The position numbers and the translations under genes are program-made. The notes below the pieces were generated by a model. The model saw only the letters and a program-made list of their open reading frames with translations. It made no database searches and was not told where the DNA came from. 27,486 bases of DNA from Morchella semilibera (Eukaryota > Ascomycota > Pezizomycetes > Pezizales > Morchellaceae): NCBI GenBank assembly GCA_009192285.1, contig CM018606.1, forward strand, positions 518,828 to 546,313, in the 5' to 3' direction. Of the stretch, positions 12,816 through 23,078 are shown piece by piece; the stretch's first letter is position 1, and the number at the start of each line of letters is the position of its first letter.

Positions 12816-12821
12816 ACGCGT
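12816..12821. promoter_or_regulatory. MluI cell-cycle box-like ACGCGT
   Basis: The palindrome ACGCGT lies 218 bp upstream of the proposed RAD50 start codon. In yeasts this motif binds MBF and drives G1/S expression of DNA-replication and repair genes. One six-base match can arise by chance, so the functional call is weak. Confidence 0.25.
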
Positions 12822-12961
12822 TCGACAGCAATTTGACGTCGATCGCCTTGGCAGGATGACTCGAGAAATCTACATCTGGATAAGGCTACTAAGAATACGT
12901 GTATGCAGGCAGCATCATGATAATTGCATGCAATACAAGTACATTTTAGCTTTGTTACATG

Positions 12962-13082
12962 TACTCGCAATTTCATTGCGTTTTTGAACACGACCAATAT
13001 TGCATACATGTACACACAAAAAACCGCCAAGACTACATTTTTATATGGCATGTAATAGCGGTTGTGTTCAGAAACGCGAGTA
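12962..13082. mobile_element. TA-flanked MITE, TACTCG family, copy 1
   Basis: The left arm TACTCGC...GCGTTTTTGAACACGACC...ATTGCATAC pairs with a right arm whose reverse complement is TACTCGCGTTTCTGAACACA followed by ACCGCTATTACATGCC. The left arm carries an extra 11 bp near its tip. A TA dinucleotide is present at each end. The same terminal pattern recurs at 21072-21194, 23941-24059 and about 24110-24220. No protein is encoded. It lies in the RAD50/wc-2 intergenic region. Confidence 0.65.
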
Positions 13083-14920
13083 AGTACGCCTACGGGGTTA
13101 ATGGACGGCCAGGGACCTTTACATCATAACTGCTGTGGCTGGGCATTCCAACTTCAGCCCCCGTACTGTAAATCATTACATACAGTATATACCCGCGGCG
13201 AGAACAAGTTTCCGCCCAATTTGTGAGAGAAAACGCTGTCGCAACACAGGAGTGGTGGCAGAAACTTATTCTCGCAGCACGTACATACTTGGCACGAAAC
13301 TGTTTAATACATGCAATTGATACTGCCGCTTTAGTGTAAAAAGCACATTTCGGCCAGAAAATGATCTCACAGACAATCCGTGGGCTAGCTCTTCAAATCT
13401 GACATCCTACTATTCACGTCATTTTCAGACCCTCCCAGCTGGGCTCATTCTCACGCTCTCTTTTTTTTTTTTTTTTTTTGAAATCCCTCCCCCCTTTCCT
13501 CCCATACTTCATTATTTCGCGCAGAACAAACCTTTGGACGAGCACGATGATGCTGATGATGTATCCCTAGGCCAGAACAAAATTGACTGGGGCAGCATCT
13601 CTACTAGAGATCTGCTGGGGTAGCTCGATTGCAGTGCTATTGCAAATTAACGGCAGCTAACCACTTTAAACCACAACCTTCCCTCCATACCTTACACCCC
13701 TAAATGTATGTAGGCTAGGGAGGATGTTGTTTCATAAAACACGCAGGCTTGCGCGATGTGCTGTATGCAGAAAAAACACAATCCAACTGCCTCGCTACCA
13801 GATTTTACAACGAACAAAACCGAAACTTCTTATTTAATTTATGTAGAATACATTGACTGTACTTCGCGCTCTGCAAAAAAAAAAAAAAAAAAAACCCTAC
13901 TTGACTACCACCGACTGGAATACAAGGACTGGTGGAACCACTTGTATGGTTTATATCCGGTCATATGGAAGACTTGATTTTATGGAGTCGCGCTTTTGGT
14001 GCTATACATGTAACTACATAACATGTAAGAGAGGCCTTGGAATATGTAGGTACTCTAGAGTACATGCACCCGGTACATGTACATACATACATGTATGTAG
14101 ATACCACATGTTACATAGAGTACATGTATTTATCACTGAGCTAGTGTGAAGCAGAAGAGGAGCGGTAAAACACAAAAGAAATAATGGACGAGCCGAGAAA
14201 AAGTGACATGAGAAAACCGAGGAGAAAATATTCACAGCAATTGGCAGACTCCAGTAGGAAAAGAGCGGCGACACGACATTTAACTCGGCCAGCACCACCT
14301 TAGCAACTCACCTATCGCTGACTTTACTCAGACGCACACGCTTCGCATTAAAGAGTGTGCTGGTTGATTGATGTTCCCCCTTCCCCATGCCCTCTCTCCC
14401 TTTCGCAGCGGCCACTCTCAGGCTAGCTCACGTTCTAATATCCTGGCAGCGACTTATCGACTGACCCATCTCTACCACCGACACTAGCATTTCCTCTGTA
14501 GAACACCACCCACATACATGCGGGTCAAATAAGGAAATAAGGAAGTACATGTAGATACGATCCTCCTTGTCTTCGCCGTCGTCGTTGTCGACATTGTGGA
14601 CCAGGACCAGGACCTCCGGCCCCTCCGTAGACTCTTCTCACCTACCCGTGGTTGTCTTCTTTCCTTGTCGTCATCATACCCCTCCTCGTGCTCCCCGTCC
14701 CGTCCCACCTACATCCAGAGCTTATTAGTAGACATCGTGGGCCCCTTCTTAACTTTAGGCTCTCCTCCCCCATTCTACTCCTCTTCCTCCACCAGCTCTA
14801 CTTGCATACGCCCTCATTCCTAACAACCTTTTCACACCTCCGTGGCTGGTTGCTCCTCCCATACTCTGTTCCTACCACCTCCTAACCCCCCCCCCCCCCA
14901 AACACTATTCCCCATGATTG
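13083..14920. other. Long leader/promoter region of wc-2, low-complexity tracts
   Basis: No protein or RNA gene was recognised. It contains a T run (13461-13479), an A run (about 13875-13893), a cluster of TACATGTA-type palindromes (about 14005-14130), a strongly pyrimidine-rich stretch 14560-14900 and a C run of about 14 bases ending at 14899, just before the wc-2 start codon. The pyrimidine-rich stretch is typical of fungal promoters and long 5' leaders and probably belongs to wc-2. Confidence 0.5.
14005..14130. repeat. TACATGTA palindrome cluster
   Basis: ACATGTA or its close variants occur repeatedly within about 125 bp (for example near 14008, 14019, 14072, 14090 and 14122), interspersed with GTAGGTAC and CTCTAGAGTAC. 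The arrangement is partly self-complementary. Single further copies lie at 12957, 13006, 14547 and 23785. Confidence 0.55.
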
Positions 14921-16614
14921 ATGAATCACGCCTCATCATCCTCCCCCACCCACAGCTATATGCCGGGTGGGATGGTTGGATCCAGGAACTCTCACCTATT
15001 CAATGGAGGAAGTATGCCTCTTGTCAATGGTGTCAATGGTCAACTTCAGAACATGCAGATTTCGTCCCTCGCTGCGGCCCAACAAGCCATGGCAGCTGGG
15101 GCCATGCTAGCGGACCACAACCACGTTGGCTCAATGCTAGACCCGGCAATGATGATGTCCATGAATATGTCGACGGACGACGGAAATGCCACTTGACCCT
15201 CAACTATGTGGTGGCGACCAATTTAGCCCAATGACTTCCTCTGCTCCGCCAACTTCTATGATGAATGAGTACGGGAATCTTGGAGGTGGAAGTACCTTAA
15301 CAGAGTTCACGAAACGAAGGAATTGGTCGCAGCGCATCCTGGAAGAGTTACAGGATTTCTTACATATCCTTTCACCAACTGGAAAAATTGTTTACGCGTC
15401 ACCTTCTGCAAAATCTTTGACAGGATTTGAGCCAGAGGAGTTAATGGGAAAGTTCATCACTGAGTTTATTCACCCGGATGATTCGGGGCTGTATGTTTGC
15501 CATCTTGCAAAATCCTCTTAGACAATAGCACTAACACACACTATGAAGATTTGTGCGAGAATTTAATGAATCAATAGCCACTGGACAAGCTTTACGACTA
15601 TTCTACCGATTTCAAAAAACCGATATGACTTATGCAATTTTTGAAACTAACGGCCATCCCCATATTGGCGAGGCCCCCCAATTCGGACCTTCAGCCATAC
15701 AATCAGTTTGCAAGGGATTTTCATGATGTCCAGACCATATCCCACGCGCAACGCCGCCCTTTTAGACTCTTTCCTAGAGCATAAAATTGAGAACGAGCGT
15801 CTTATGAAAAGGATTGAGGAGCTGAGGAAGGAGGAATATGAGGAACACCAGCAACAGCAGCGGCAGAGGCAGCAATATCCGAATGGGACACGAACAGATA
15901 GTGGAACTGCTGGGAGCAGCATGACAGGAAATGATACGCCCATGACTACAGCGCAAACACCCAACGGATCTGACATGCCTCCACCTGCGAAGCCTACACA
16001 ACAAGCATCTGTAGCTCTTACTCGACAGAATTAGATCGCATGGAGCAGTCGAATCTTGCCAAAAGCTGATAGCATAAGGGACAAAATGGCCCGGTTTGGG
16101 GCAGGGGGTGTCACTCATATGGACACTATTGAGATGTTGACTGGACTGCGGTACCGGGGAAGGAGAACGGTCTAAGGGGGATTAGTACGGGTGATACATC
16201 TCCGGCACTGATTCGTGGGGACGCCGGAGTTCCAATACCAATCGACAAGAAAGTCGCCACACCTCGGAGAAGAAAAAGAAGCAGAAAATTGCGGACGAAT
16301 ATGTTTGCACAGATTGCGGGACTCTAGATAGTCCAGAATGGAGGAAAGGGCCAAAAGGGCCAAAAACTCTTTGTAATGCTTGTGGGCTGAGATGGGCAAA
16401 GTGCGTCTTACCCTATTCCTTGTCACCACTATCCCCGAATAAGAAACTGACTTGTGCTCCCAGGAAAGAGAAGAAACGAAACCAAAGCTCAAGTGTCGTT
16501 TCGATACCACAGGCCGGCTCCACCGGTGGGTCTTTGCCAGGTTTAGTTGGTGGCACAAACAATTGTAACTCTTTTTACTTTGTTGAGGGTCTTGCGAACT
16601 TGGTTTATGCCTGA
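14921..16614 (+). CDS. wc-2: White collar 2 type light/clock transcription factor (frames broken)
   Basis: WC-2 pairs with the blue-light receptor WC-1 in the nuclear white-collar complex and binds light-responsive promoters. Visible in order: a Met/Ser/Gly-rich N-terminus (from ATG 14921), the block [12 protein letters not shown], one PAS domain ([39 protein letters not shown]), [11 protein letters not shown] and [15 protein letters not shown], a Gln-rich coiled segment, [13 protein letters not shown], and a GATA zinc finger (CTDC ... CNAC, CX2C-X18-CX2C type, [11 protein letters not shown]). An intron 16401-16463 splits WAK from KEKK; an intron lies at about 15495-15548. About eight single-base corrections are needed: near 15185, 15485, 15718, 16031, 16061, 16156, 16176 and 16250, nearly all at short runs of one base. 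No substitution-type stop was found in the conserved blocks. It is either a good gene with consensus errors or a very recent pseudogene. The 3' end is the TGA at 16612. Confidence 0.88.
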
Positions 16615-17369
16615 AGGCCAGGCGGTTGGCATTGTTTCATGGGACAAATTCTGGAGTTATAGGTGGTTAAGCATGATTGAGATAAAATCTGGCGCAATTT
16701 GTTTTTGTTTTTTTTTCTCTTTTCTTTTCTTTCCGATTATATATGTGTTGCACTTTCTTGCATATCGATTCCTAAAAGAATTTCGGTTTGGTTGCCCTTA
16801 TATAGCAGCCCTTGACTTTTTTCTTTCTTTTTTGTTCTTTCAGCATCATTTCATGTATTGTACACTGGGATAACTATGCATTGGCGCGAGAGTGAGTGGA
16901 GGCCTAGTGCCGTTCATCTCTTTTTTTCTCTACGGATATTCGGGGTTGAAAAAAGTTTTGCACAGATTTGACCTGCAACTGGTAAAATTTTTCTTGTTGC
17001 GTTCCACGTTTTTTTCATCCCAACTGGACCCTTGTCCTTTTCACATGGCTTGATTTTTGCTGCCAATTGCATCCAGGGGGGTACCGTACTACACTTCGAA
17101 CAAACAGGACTACATAACCTAGGTACCCCAATTTTGAAAAAGAAGCATTCGTCCCAGGCCTGTGGAGAATAGGTACACCCTAGCATCTGTGACGTAAGCA
17201 TCCCTGTTGAGCCTCATCATCCACTAACCGCTTTAAGAAATAGCGAGTCATTACCAGTCGCTAAGGAACTTAAACAGGGACTATCAGTAATGGCCACTTC
17301 CTGGTGCACCTTCAAGTTCAAATCTCAACGCGCTCGCTGGCCCTATATTATAGCTATTCCTTTAGTACC
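16615..17369. other. Intergenic between wc-2 and CHK1; no gene seen
   Basis: Contains T-rich tracts near 16700-16850 (probable wc-2 3' region) and AGGTACCC-type motifs near 17118 and 17170. No open frame here resembles a known family on either strand. The last few hundred bases should hold the CHK1 promoter. Confidence 0.5.
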
Positions 17370-19566
17370 ATGGTAGAGATTACATTTATCCCTAGGTATC
17401 GATTGTTTTTTGGTTTATAACTTATCACAGACGCCAGCAACTCAGTCGCAGCTTGATCCTCTTCCTCGAGATCTCCCATTCGAGATAATTTCCAAGACTA
17501 TTGGGGCGCGGCGCATATGCTTCGTGAGAACTCTCTGTTGATCTCAGCCTCAAGCTTACACAATCTAATTCAACTGCCCGAAATTTTCCCAGTGTTAAGA
17601 AGGGTAGAGTACCTTCAACGGGGGAGGTTTTGCTGTCAAGTTCATCCATAAGAGATTCGCCATCGAGAGGGGTAGAATATCACTTCCGGCAGATAACCAC
17701 CGAAGTCATGCTCCCATAAACATTGTGGGAACCACCCCAATCTGATCCAGTTCTATGATTTTGGGGAGGACGACATATGGACCTGGATAGCAATGGGGAG
17801 TTCGCCTCTGGTGGTGATCTTTTCGACAAGATTGGTAACAATTCCGGTTTTCTACCCCAACAATGTCACCCAGAATTCTACTGATGGGCTTTGGCGCTTT
17901 TAAGAACCGGATGTCGGGGTTTCTGGAGGATATTGGCCGCTTCTACTGTCACCCCAGCATAGGTTGCGGGGGTGTCTTACATTCACGGACAAGGTGTAGC
18001 ACACAGAGGTAAAATATCCCGGTAAAAGGATGCTTTTATAACCTTATTGCATTGACGCTTATAAACAAACACAAAAAAAATTGGATTTCAGACATAAAAC
18101 CGGAAAACATCCTTCTAGATGGTCATGGTAACTTGAAAATTGCGGACTTCGGGCTAGCAACACTCTTCGGCTATCAAGGGAAATATAAACTCAACTCTAC
18201 TGTTTGCGGATCCCCCCCATATGTAGCGCCGGAGGTCTATTCAGCCACTCTCATTCACATCTTTGCCCTCACTAATATTATCCAATCTTTACAGGTATTG
18301 GACGGACAGTACCGCGCCGATCAGGTCGACATATGGTCTTGCGCTGTGGTTCTATTCGTACTATTGGCTGGAAACACCCCATGGGATGAACCTACCAGGA
18401 TGTCCTGGAGTTTGAAGAATTCAGGCGATCAAATGGGCGCCCAACCTATGAACCATGGCCTAGTCTCCCTGCAGACGTTTTATGTTTGTTTCCTTGGAAA
18501 TTCGCTTCTTTCTTAGATTAGTCTCATTGACCAAAACTCAGCTTTGTTGCGGGGCATGATGAGAATTGACCCTGCGAATCGCTTTACCTTTGAAGAGATT
18601 AGGCGACATCCATGGTTCACGAGGTAAGCCCTTTGCCCCCGTTTTGATGTTTCTGTCTCCTCTCTTTTAGTTTCTAGTTAATAAGGCATTTTCGCAAAGA
18701 CCAAATCCACACCTGACCGTAGATGGGCTCTGTCATGATGGGGTTAACCTAGCGACTCAGCTTATTGAGGGACTTCATGTAGATTTTGATGCCGATACAA
18801 CCATAACACCGGAATCCCTTGCGGCCAGTAATATTTCCAGTAGGCTCTCTTCCACTCAGCCAGAGGCGGCCAACTATGACGCCCATTTTCGAGTGGGATC
18901 GTCTCGTGGCAGTCTGCATCCCAGCCACTTAACACTCGAGACAATTTCGACTCTGGTGATTTCCTGACAAATCTTGCTGAGGATCCGGTAATGAGCCAAT
19001 TTGCACCCCAACCTCATGTACCGGTATCTTTGGTGAGCAGTCCCTGTAGCCTTTTGCGGTCCCTCTTTTTTTTTTTTTTTTTTTTAACTAATCTTTTGGT
19101 CAGACCCAAAAGGCCGAAAGATTTGAGGACATATGCCCTCCTCAACGGCTGACAATATTTTATTCTGCTTTTTCATTCCGTCAAATACTTCCTATTCTGG
19201 GAAGTGCACTACATCGCTTTGGGGCGTTGCAGTTCCATCATTCAAAGAAAGTGACCTTTCAGATGAGAACACGGAAACCTTGATGTTGGTAAAGACATTT
19301 GATAGTAGGAAATGTTCATTGAGAGGCGAGGTTCAAGTAGTGAGAATCGCACCAAAGGTCCTGCAAGTTCGTTTCTCAAAGACCACTGGGGGACCCATTG
19401 GAGTGGAGAAGATTTTTTAAGGTACGTAATTATCTGTAGTAAACAGTCGCTTCGGTTCTCTCTTTCCTTTTTCCTCTCCCTTAATTGCTAAACTTCAATT
19501 ACTTACTGATAAATTCAGAAAGTGGCTGTATTATCAAAAGAAGCTGTTTTTACAGGACACAACTAG
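17370..19566 (+). CDS. CHK1: Checkpoint kinase Chk1 (frames broken)
   Basis: Chk1 is the Ser/Thr kinase that relays ATR signals to stop the cell cycle after DNA damage. The N-terminus MTPATQSQLDPLPRDLPF needs an intron right after the ATG (17370-17372, donor 17373, next exon 17431). Kinase landmarks: glycine loop TIG-RGAYAS, FAVKFIHKRF (catalytic Lys), HPNLIQFYDFGEDDIWTW, GGDLFDKI, GVAHR-DIKPENILL (catalytic loop split by an intron), ADFGLA, CGSPPYVAPE, VDIWSCAVVLFVLLAGNTPW and HPWFTR. A C-terminal KA1-like domain ends DPLEWRRFFK-KVAVLSKEA. Ten exons (e.g. 18092-18234, 18295-18476, 18517-18623, 18700-19032, 19104-19421, 19519-19566) give about 520 codons, normal for fungal Chk1. Around eleven single-base corrections are needed, mostly at G or C runs (17503, 17628, 17686, 17713, 17795, 17925, 17961-17971, 18398, 18920, 19221, 19388). 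Splice sites are intact. Confidence 0.88.
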
Positions 19567-21070
19567 ACAAAATTCAATCATACAAGTGTTATATTTAAGA
19601 TGTGCACGTGGGTTATACAGTTTACCTGAGCTACAGTTATTTTCTTTTTCGAATGACGAGGGCTTGCATGAAACAAAGATTCCCCTCCTTTCGGTTTTTC
19701 CGTTCATTTGCTCTGCATAACGTAACAGGGGTCGTGTTCTCTTTTATTTTTCCGCCGCGCTGCCTGATGATGATGATGATGATGATGATGATGCTTCTAG
19801 AGTAGGGTACCGCATCTACCGTTTTGCGTGTGATCTCAGTCATCGGCAATTCTGTCGGAGCGAAAAGATGATATCAGATTTGATTTTATCCCTTTTGTTA
19901 CCCCCTCATCCCTCATTAAAATATCGAAATGTGGAATCAGTACTCTTAGTGATAACACTAGTAGATTCCCATCGCTAATACCGCCAAAACATAAGAAAAC
20001 ACCTTAACTTAGTTCCCTACTAGCTTTACTTGTTAATCCGAGGGAATAGATAGGAAACCCCCGCCTGAGGTCATTGGTCCAGTTGGCATCAAAAGGCTTG
20101 GTATACAGCACGTTAAGTGGGGGCGGGAAATTCCACCCTACCTACATACAGTCGGTGTGCAAGTTCCCTAGCAGTTGTACCCGGCACTGGGGTGTCTGAT
20201 TATAGTGCCCCGCGCGGTTTGCCCCATAAAAGAATAGAAGCCTTGGAAAATGGACTGGCAGTAGAACTAGTAACGCAACGTTTCAAAACGTAGGGCCCAG
20301 GTGAACAGACGCGTGACGTCTTTCAGGTTCGTTTCTGAATCTTTCTAGATGAATTCCCGTATTGGACATGAGAGATGACCGATGCTGGTGCCTTTTTCAC
20401 ACTCCGTGCTCGGATCCCATCCGCCCCAGCCCTGAAGACCTGCTCAAATGGAGCTGGCTCCATTTGCGCAAAGTCTCTATTAGTATGTATCTCCCACAGC
20501 TAGTACTAAGTTTACGAGTCGGTTATCTCTTGGCACTCGCCGCTTTACAATAAAGGGATCAATGATAGAAATATCATTCCTCCATAGAGAAAGCCGACGG
20601 CCAGCCAACTAGGAGGATCCTTCGAAATTTTTTTTTTTTTTTTCTTTCTTAGACGTGCGGGACGAACGTTTTGCAGGTTGCCCATACTCCACCTTTTTTT
20701 GTTCATCCAGAGTCCCTAATTGGCTGGCTCCTAATGTGTAGCTTGTTTGTTTAGAGTACATGAAGGCTGTGTACGCTCTTGGATGTGCATCCCTTCACTT
20801 TCAGCAATCCAATATGGCGTTCTCCTCCTCGTGGGGCCAATTGCCAAAACGGACTCTGTGTTCCCTTACATAATGTACCTAGGTACTACACAGCTTCATC
20901 CCACTGTTCCAGATCCCGCATCCCCGCCTAATCTCAGGTACCTACAGTAACAGCTCACACGCTTTGCCATATACTTAGCATGCTATGCTGAGCTATGTAG
21001 GTACTGTATGCCGGTAATCGGTCTAGATGAAAATGAATCGATCCCGGGGAGTTTGTAGATCTAAATAGGT
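19567..21070. other. Intergenic 3' of CHK1; no gene recognised
   Basis: Holds an ATG trinucleotide repeat at 19765-19793, a 9-bp-stem hairpin CAAATGGAGCTGGCTCCATT(TG) near 20447, a T run near 20629-20643 and repeated TAGGTACCTA-like motifs from 20876 on. Short open frames here show no family resemblance and no codon pattern that I trust. Confidence 0.45.
19765..19793 (+). repeat. (TGA/ATG)n microsatellite
   Basis: About nine tandem copies of a GAT/ATG trinucleotide, just beyond the CHK1 3' end. Simple-sequence repeat with no coding role. Confidence 0.9.
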
Positions 21071-21071
21071 A

Positions 21072-21194
21072 CTCGTAGTTTTCTAACGTTTCCGAACTGG
21101 ACTGGGTCTGCATACCACCAAAATCTAGTTGCCAAGCACGATTTACGCCCATATGCAGACCCAGTCCAGTTCGGAAACGTTAGAAAACTACGGG
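21072..21194. mobile_element. TA-flanked MITE, TACTCG family, copy 2 (near-perfect hairpin)
   Basis: Two arms of about 41 bp (C-T/C-CGTAGTTTTCTAACG ... GGGTCTGCATA) are almost identical inverted copies around a roughly 40-bp loop, and each end is flanked by TA (21070-21071 and 21195-21196). The tip sequence CTCGTAGTTTTCTAACGTTT resembles the tips of copies 3 and 4, so it belongs to one Tc1/mariner-like non-autonomous family. The arms match better than in the other copies, so this is probably the youngest. Confidence 0.82.
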
Positions 21195-22436
21195 TAGAGT
21201 ATGATATGGCTCGTGGCCGTCTGTAGGGCGCTCTGTGGTGGAGTATTCCTCCCCTCCCCACCTCTACATACCATCTCTAGGGATTCGGATGAATTACCGG
21301 GATACAACCTACCAAACTCCCCTCCTCGCCTCCCGACTTAATTACCATGACGTGTGTAGTTGCCCGTTTCAAAAAATGCAGACGTGCAGCGGCCAGATTG
21401 GCTTTTTTGACAGGGTGACATGAAAGCTGGGCCAATGAGATACAAGGGAGCGGGTAAGGTATTTTCCCGGGTCCATCATAGGCTTGCCCTATCTACCTAC
21501 CAAAGGGACATGTTAGCGAAAGGAGGACCTGACGTTTCAATCCGAACTCCGAAGTACATAGATATATACGTGCTAGTGGAAGTTAGGCCTATCTGAACAC
21601 ACATTACCAGTTTTGTTGTCACGCAAAGGAGTAGTAGATTGCCGAGCTCAGACAAACAGAGCGAAACAAAACCCCGGACACCCCGCGAGACAAAAGTTTT
21701 TTGTGTTTTGCGGGTATTGGCGAAGTCGAATCTGCTCTCACAGAAACCGTTTCTGTGGTGTGTGGTATAGTAAACACAAACTCAGTACCTACACACCTTG
21801 ATTTAATTCGGTTTCAGAACCGAGAACCAATTTGTTGGGGTTTATATAGACACTCCACAGTTGAAAGCTCTCAACCCCTCCCTCGGAGCTTTTCCCCAGA
21901 CTTTTTTCTTCTTTTCTTTTCTTTGGGGGGGGGGGGGGGATTTAATGGCTGTATTTCGAAACATCTAGGGATAATCAAAAACGGCACGCACCTCTACCTA
22001 AACGGCCTTCGTGGCAAACAGAAAAAAAATCAAAGGCTGCAGTGGCTGCTACCTGAAGGAAGTAGGATCTTCATCCTGTTGCGGGGATAGGATACAGCTA
22101 GGTCTCCTTTTTGAGCGGGCAGTATGGGGGACCTTTCCGTGGATGGCCGGGGACTCTTCGCGAGTATTTACCTACTCTAGGCAAGACTGGCATTGAAGCG
22201 GATTGACAGCTAATCGCTGTAGTTACAATACGTAAAGTAGAATACAGTACCTACCTATGTATATGTAGGTATACTACATGCTACCACGAACACATCAGCG
22301 GATGGGCGGGTACCGGGAGAGTCTCGAGGCGGGAGAATTCCCCGGGTTTTTATATAATGCCTCAGTAAATGAGGAAGACGGCTTCGGCCTTCTTGTATGA
22401 ACCAACCATGAAAATACTAGGTCAGGTACGTGAGTA
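21195..22436. other. Gene-poor DNA, nothing recognised
   Basis: Contains a G run of about 14 bases (near 21926-21939) after T/C-rich sequence, and several GTACCTAC/GTAGGTAC motifs (21786, 22168, 22246-22268). The longest open frame (21701-22090) crosses the G run and has no recognisable motif. I see no gene. Confidence 0.45.
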
Positions 22437-22750
22437 CAGTCGTGTCCCATAATTTTCCGGATGTCGCGCGCGCATGGCAACGAACGAACCAACGAACCAA
22501 CGAAGCAAGAAAAGACTATATACTCAGTCGTTAATTAAAAAGTCGGAATTTTTAGCAAGCTTTTGGTTGCAACGATATCCGACTACTTAGTTAATGCGTG
22601 AGTAGAGCTAGATAATAAATATCATGAAGGGTTACAATAGTTCTCCTCCTATCCTCACTCCTATAACTTTGATTCTGGGATTTGTGGTCATCGTGGGGTT
22701 GCGGGTTCGTCGTTGCAGCGCGACATCCGGAAAATTATGAGACACGGCTG
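22437..22750. mobile_element. 314-bp TA-flanked MITE with pogo-like ends
   Basis: Terminal inverted repeats of about 33 bp begin CAGTCGTGTCCCATAATTTT on the left and CAGCCGTGTCTCATAATTTT on the right, continue CCGGATGTCGCGC on both, and differ at two positions. TA flanks each end (22435-22436 and 22751-22752). CAG tips with TA duplications are typical of the pogo/Fot1 group of Tc1/mariner elements. The interior is AT-rich, with an AACGAACC short tandem repeat beside the left arm (22479-22507) and no transposase. Confidence 0.82.
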
Positions 22751-23078
22751 TACAAACACCATGCCTTGAGGAAACTCCTCCGTGCTAGAAATAAATTGGG
22801 AAGTCACCATCTAGCTTTTATCCTCAAAACAATGATGAGCATCAGCATTATGGCATGTACTAGGAGTGAGGAGTGTAAATCACCTTCTTAATAATTCTTC
22901 TGTACTATACATCAATGATATTCCGCTTATGAAGCCAAGGGCACGTCATAGGATAGAGGAAACCAGAAAAAATAAAAGCCTTATTCATCCCTCGCAGCGC
23001 CCATTCCCGAGCCGAAACTGACGTTGACGTTGATGTTGTGGCTGTAATGATGGCGGTTGAAACCAAACCCTAGGTGAC

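Noticed and set aside
12566-13051. Long minus-strand open stretch of 161 codons overlapping the RAD50 5' end and MITE copy 1
   Set aside because: It crosses an inverted-repeat element and the RAD50 leader, has no family motif and an irregular composition; chance reading frame.
13853-14298. Overlapping open frames on both strands around the A run
   Set aside because: One begins in a 20-base A run and both read through TACATGTA repeats; no codon bias or homology.
14484-14885. Ser/Pro- and Arg-rich open frames in the pyrimidine-rich wc-2 leader
   Set aside because: A C/T-rich strand naturally gives long Ser/Pro/Leu frames; fits an untranslated leader or promoter.
15438-16250. Calling wc-2 a plain pseudogene
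   Set aside because: Breaks are one-base changes at short runs, while the zinc finger, PAS core and splice sites are perfect; I keep it as a gene with doubtful consensus and report the issue as a finding.
20362-20553. 63-codon frame after a promoter-like stretch (gacATGAGAGATGAC)
   Set aside because: It contains a hairpin CAAATGGAG/CTCCATTTG, has no recognisable domain and no supporting intron structure.
21720-21830. Short palindromes CAGAAACCGTTTCTG and CGGTTTCAGAACCG
   Set aside because: Stems of only 5-7 bp with no flanking duplication or partner copy; expected by chance in this length.
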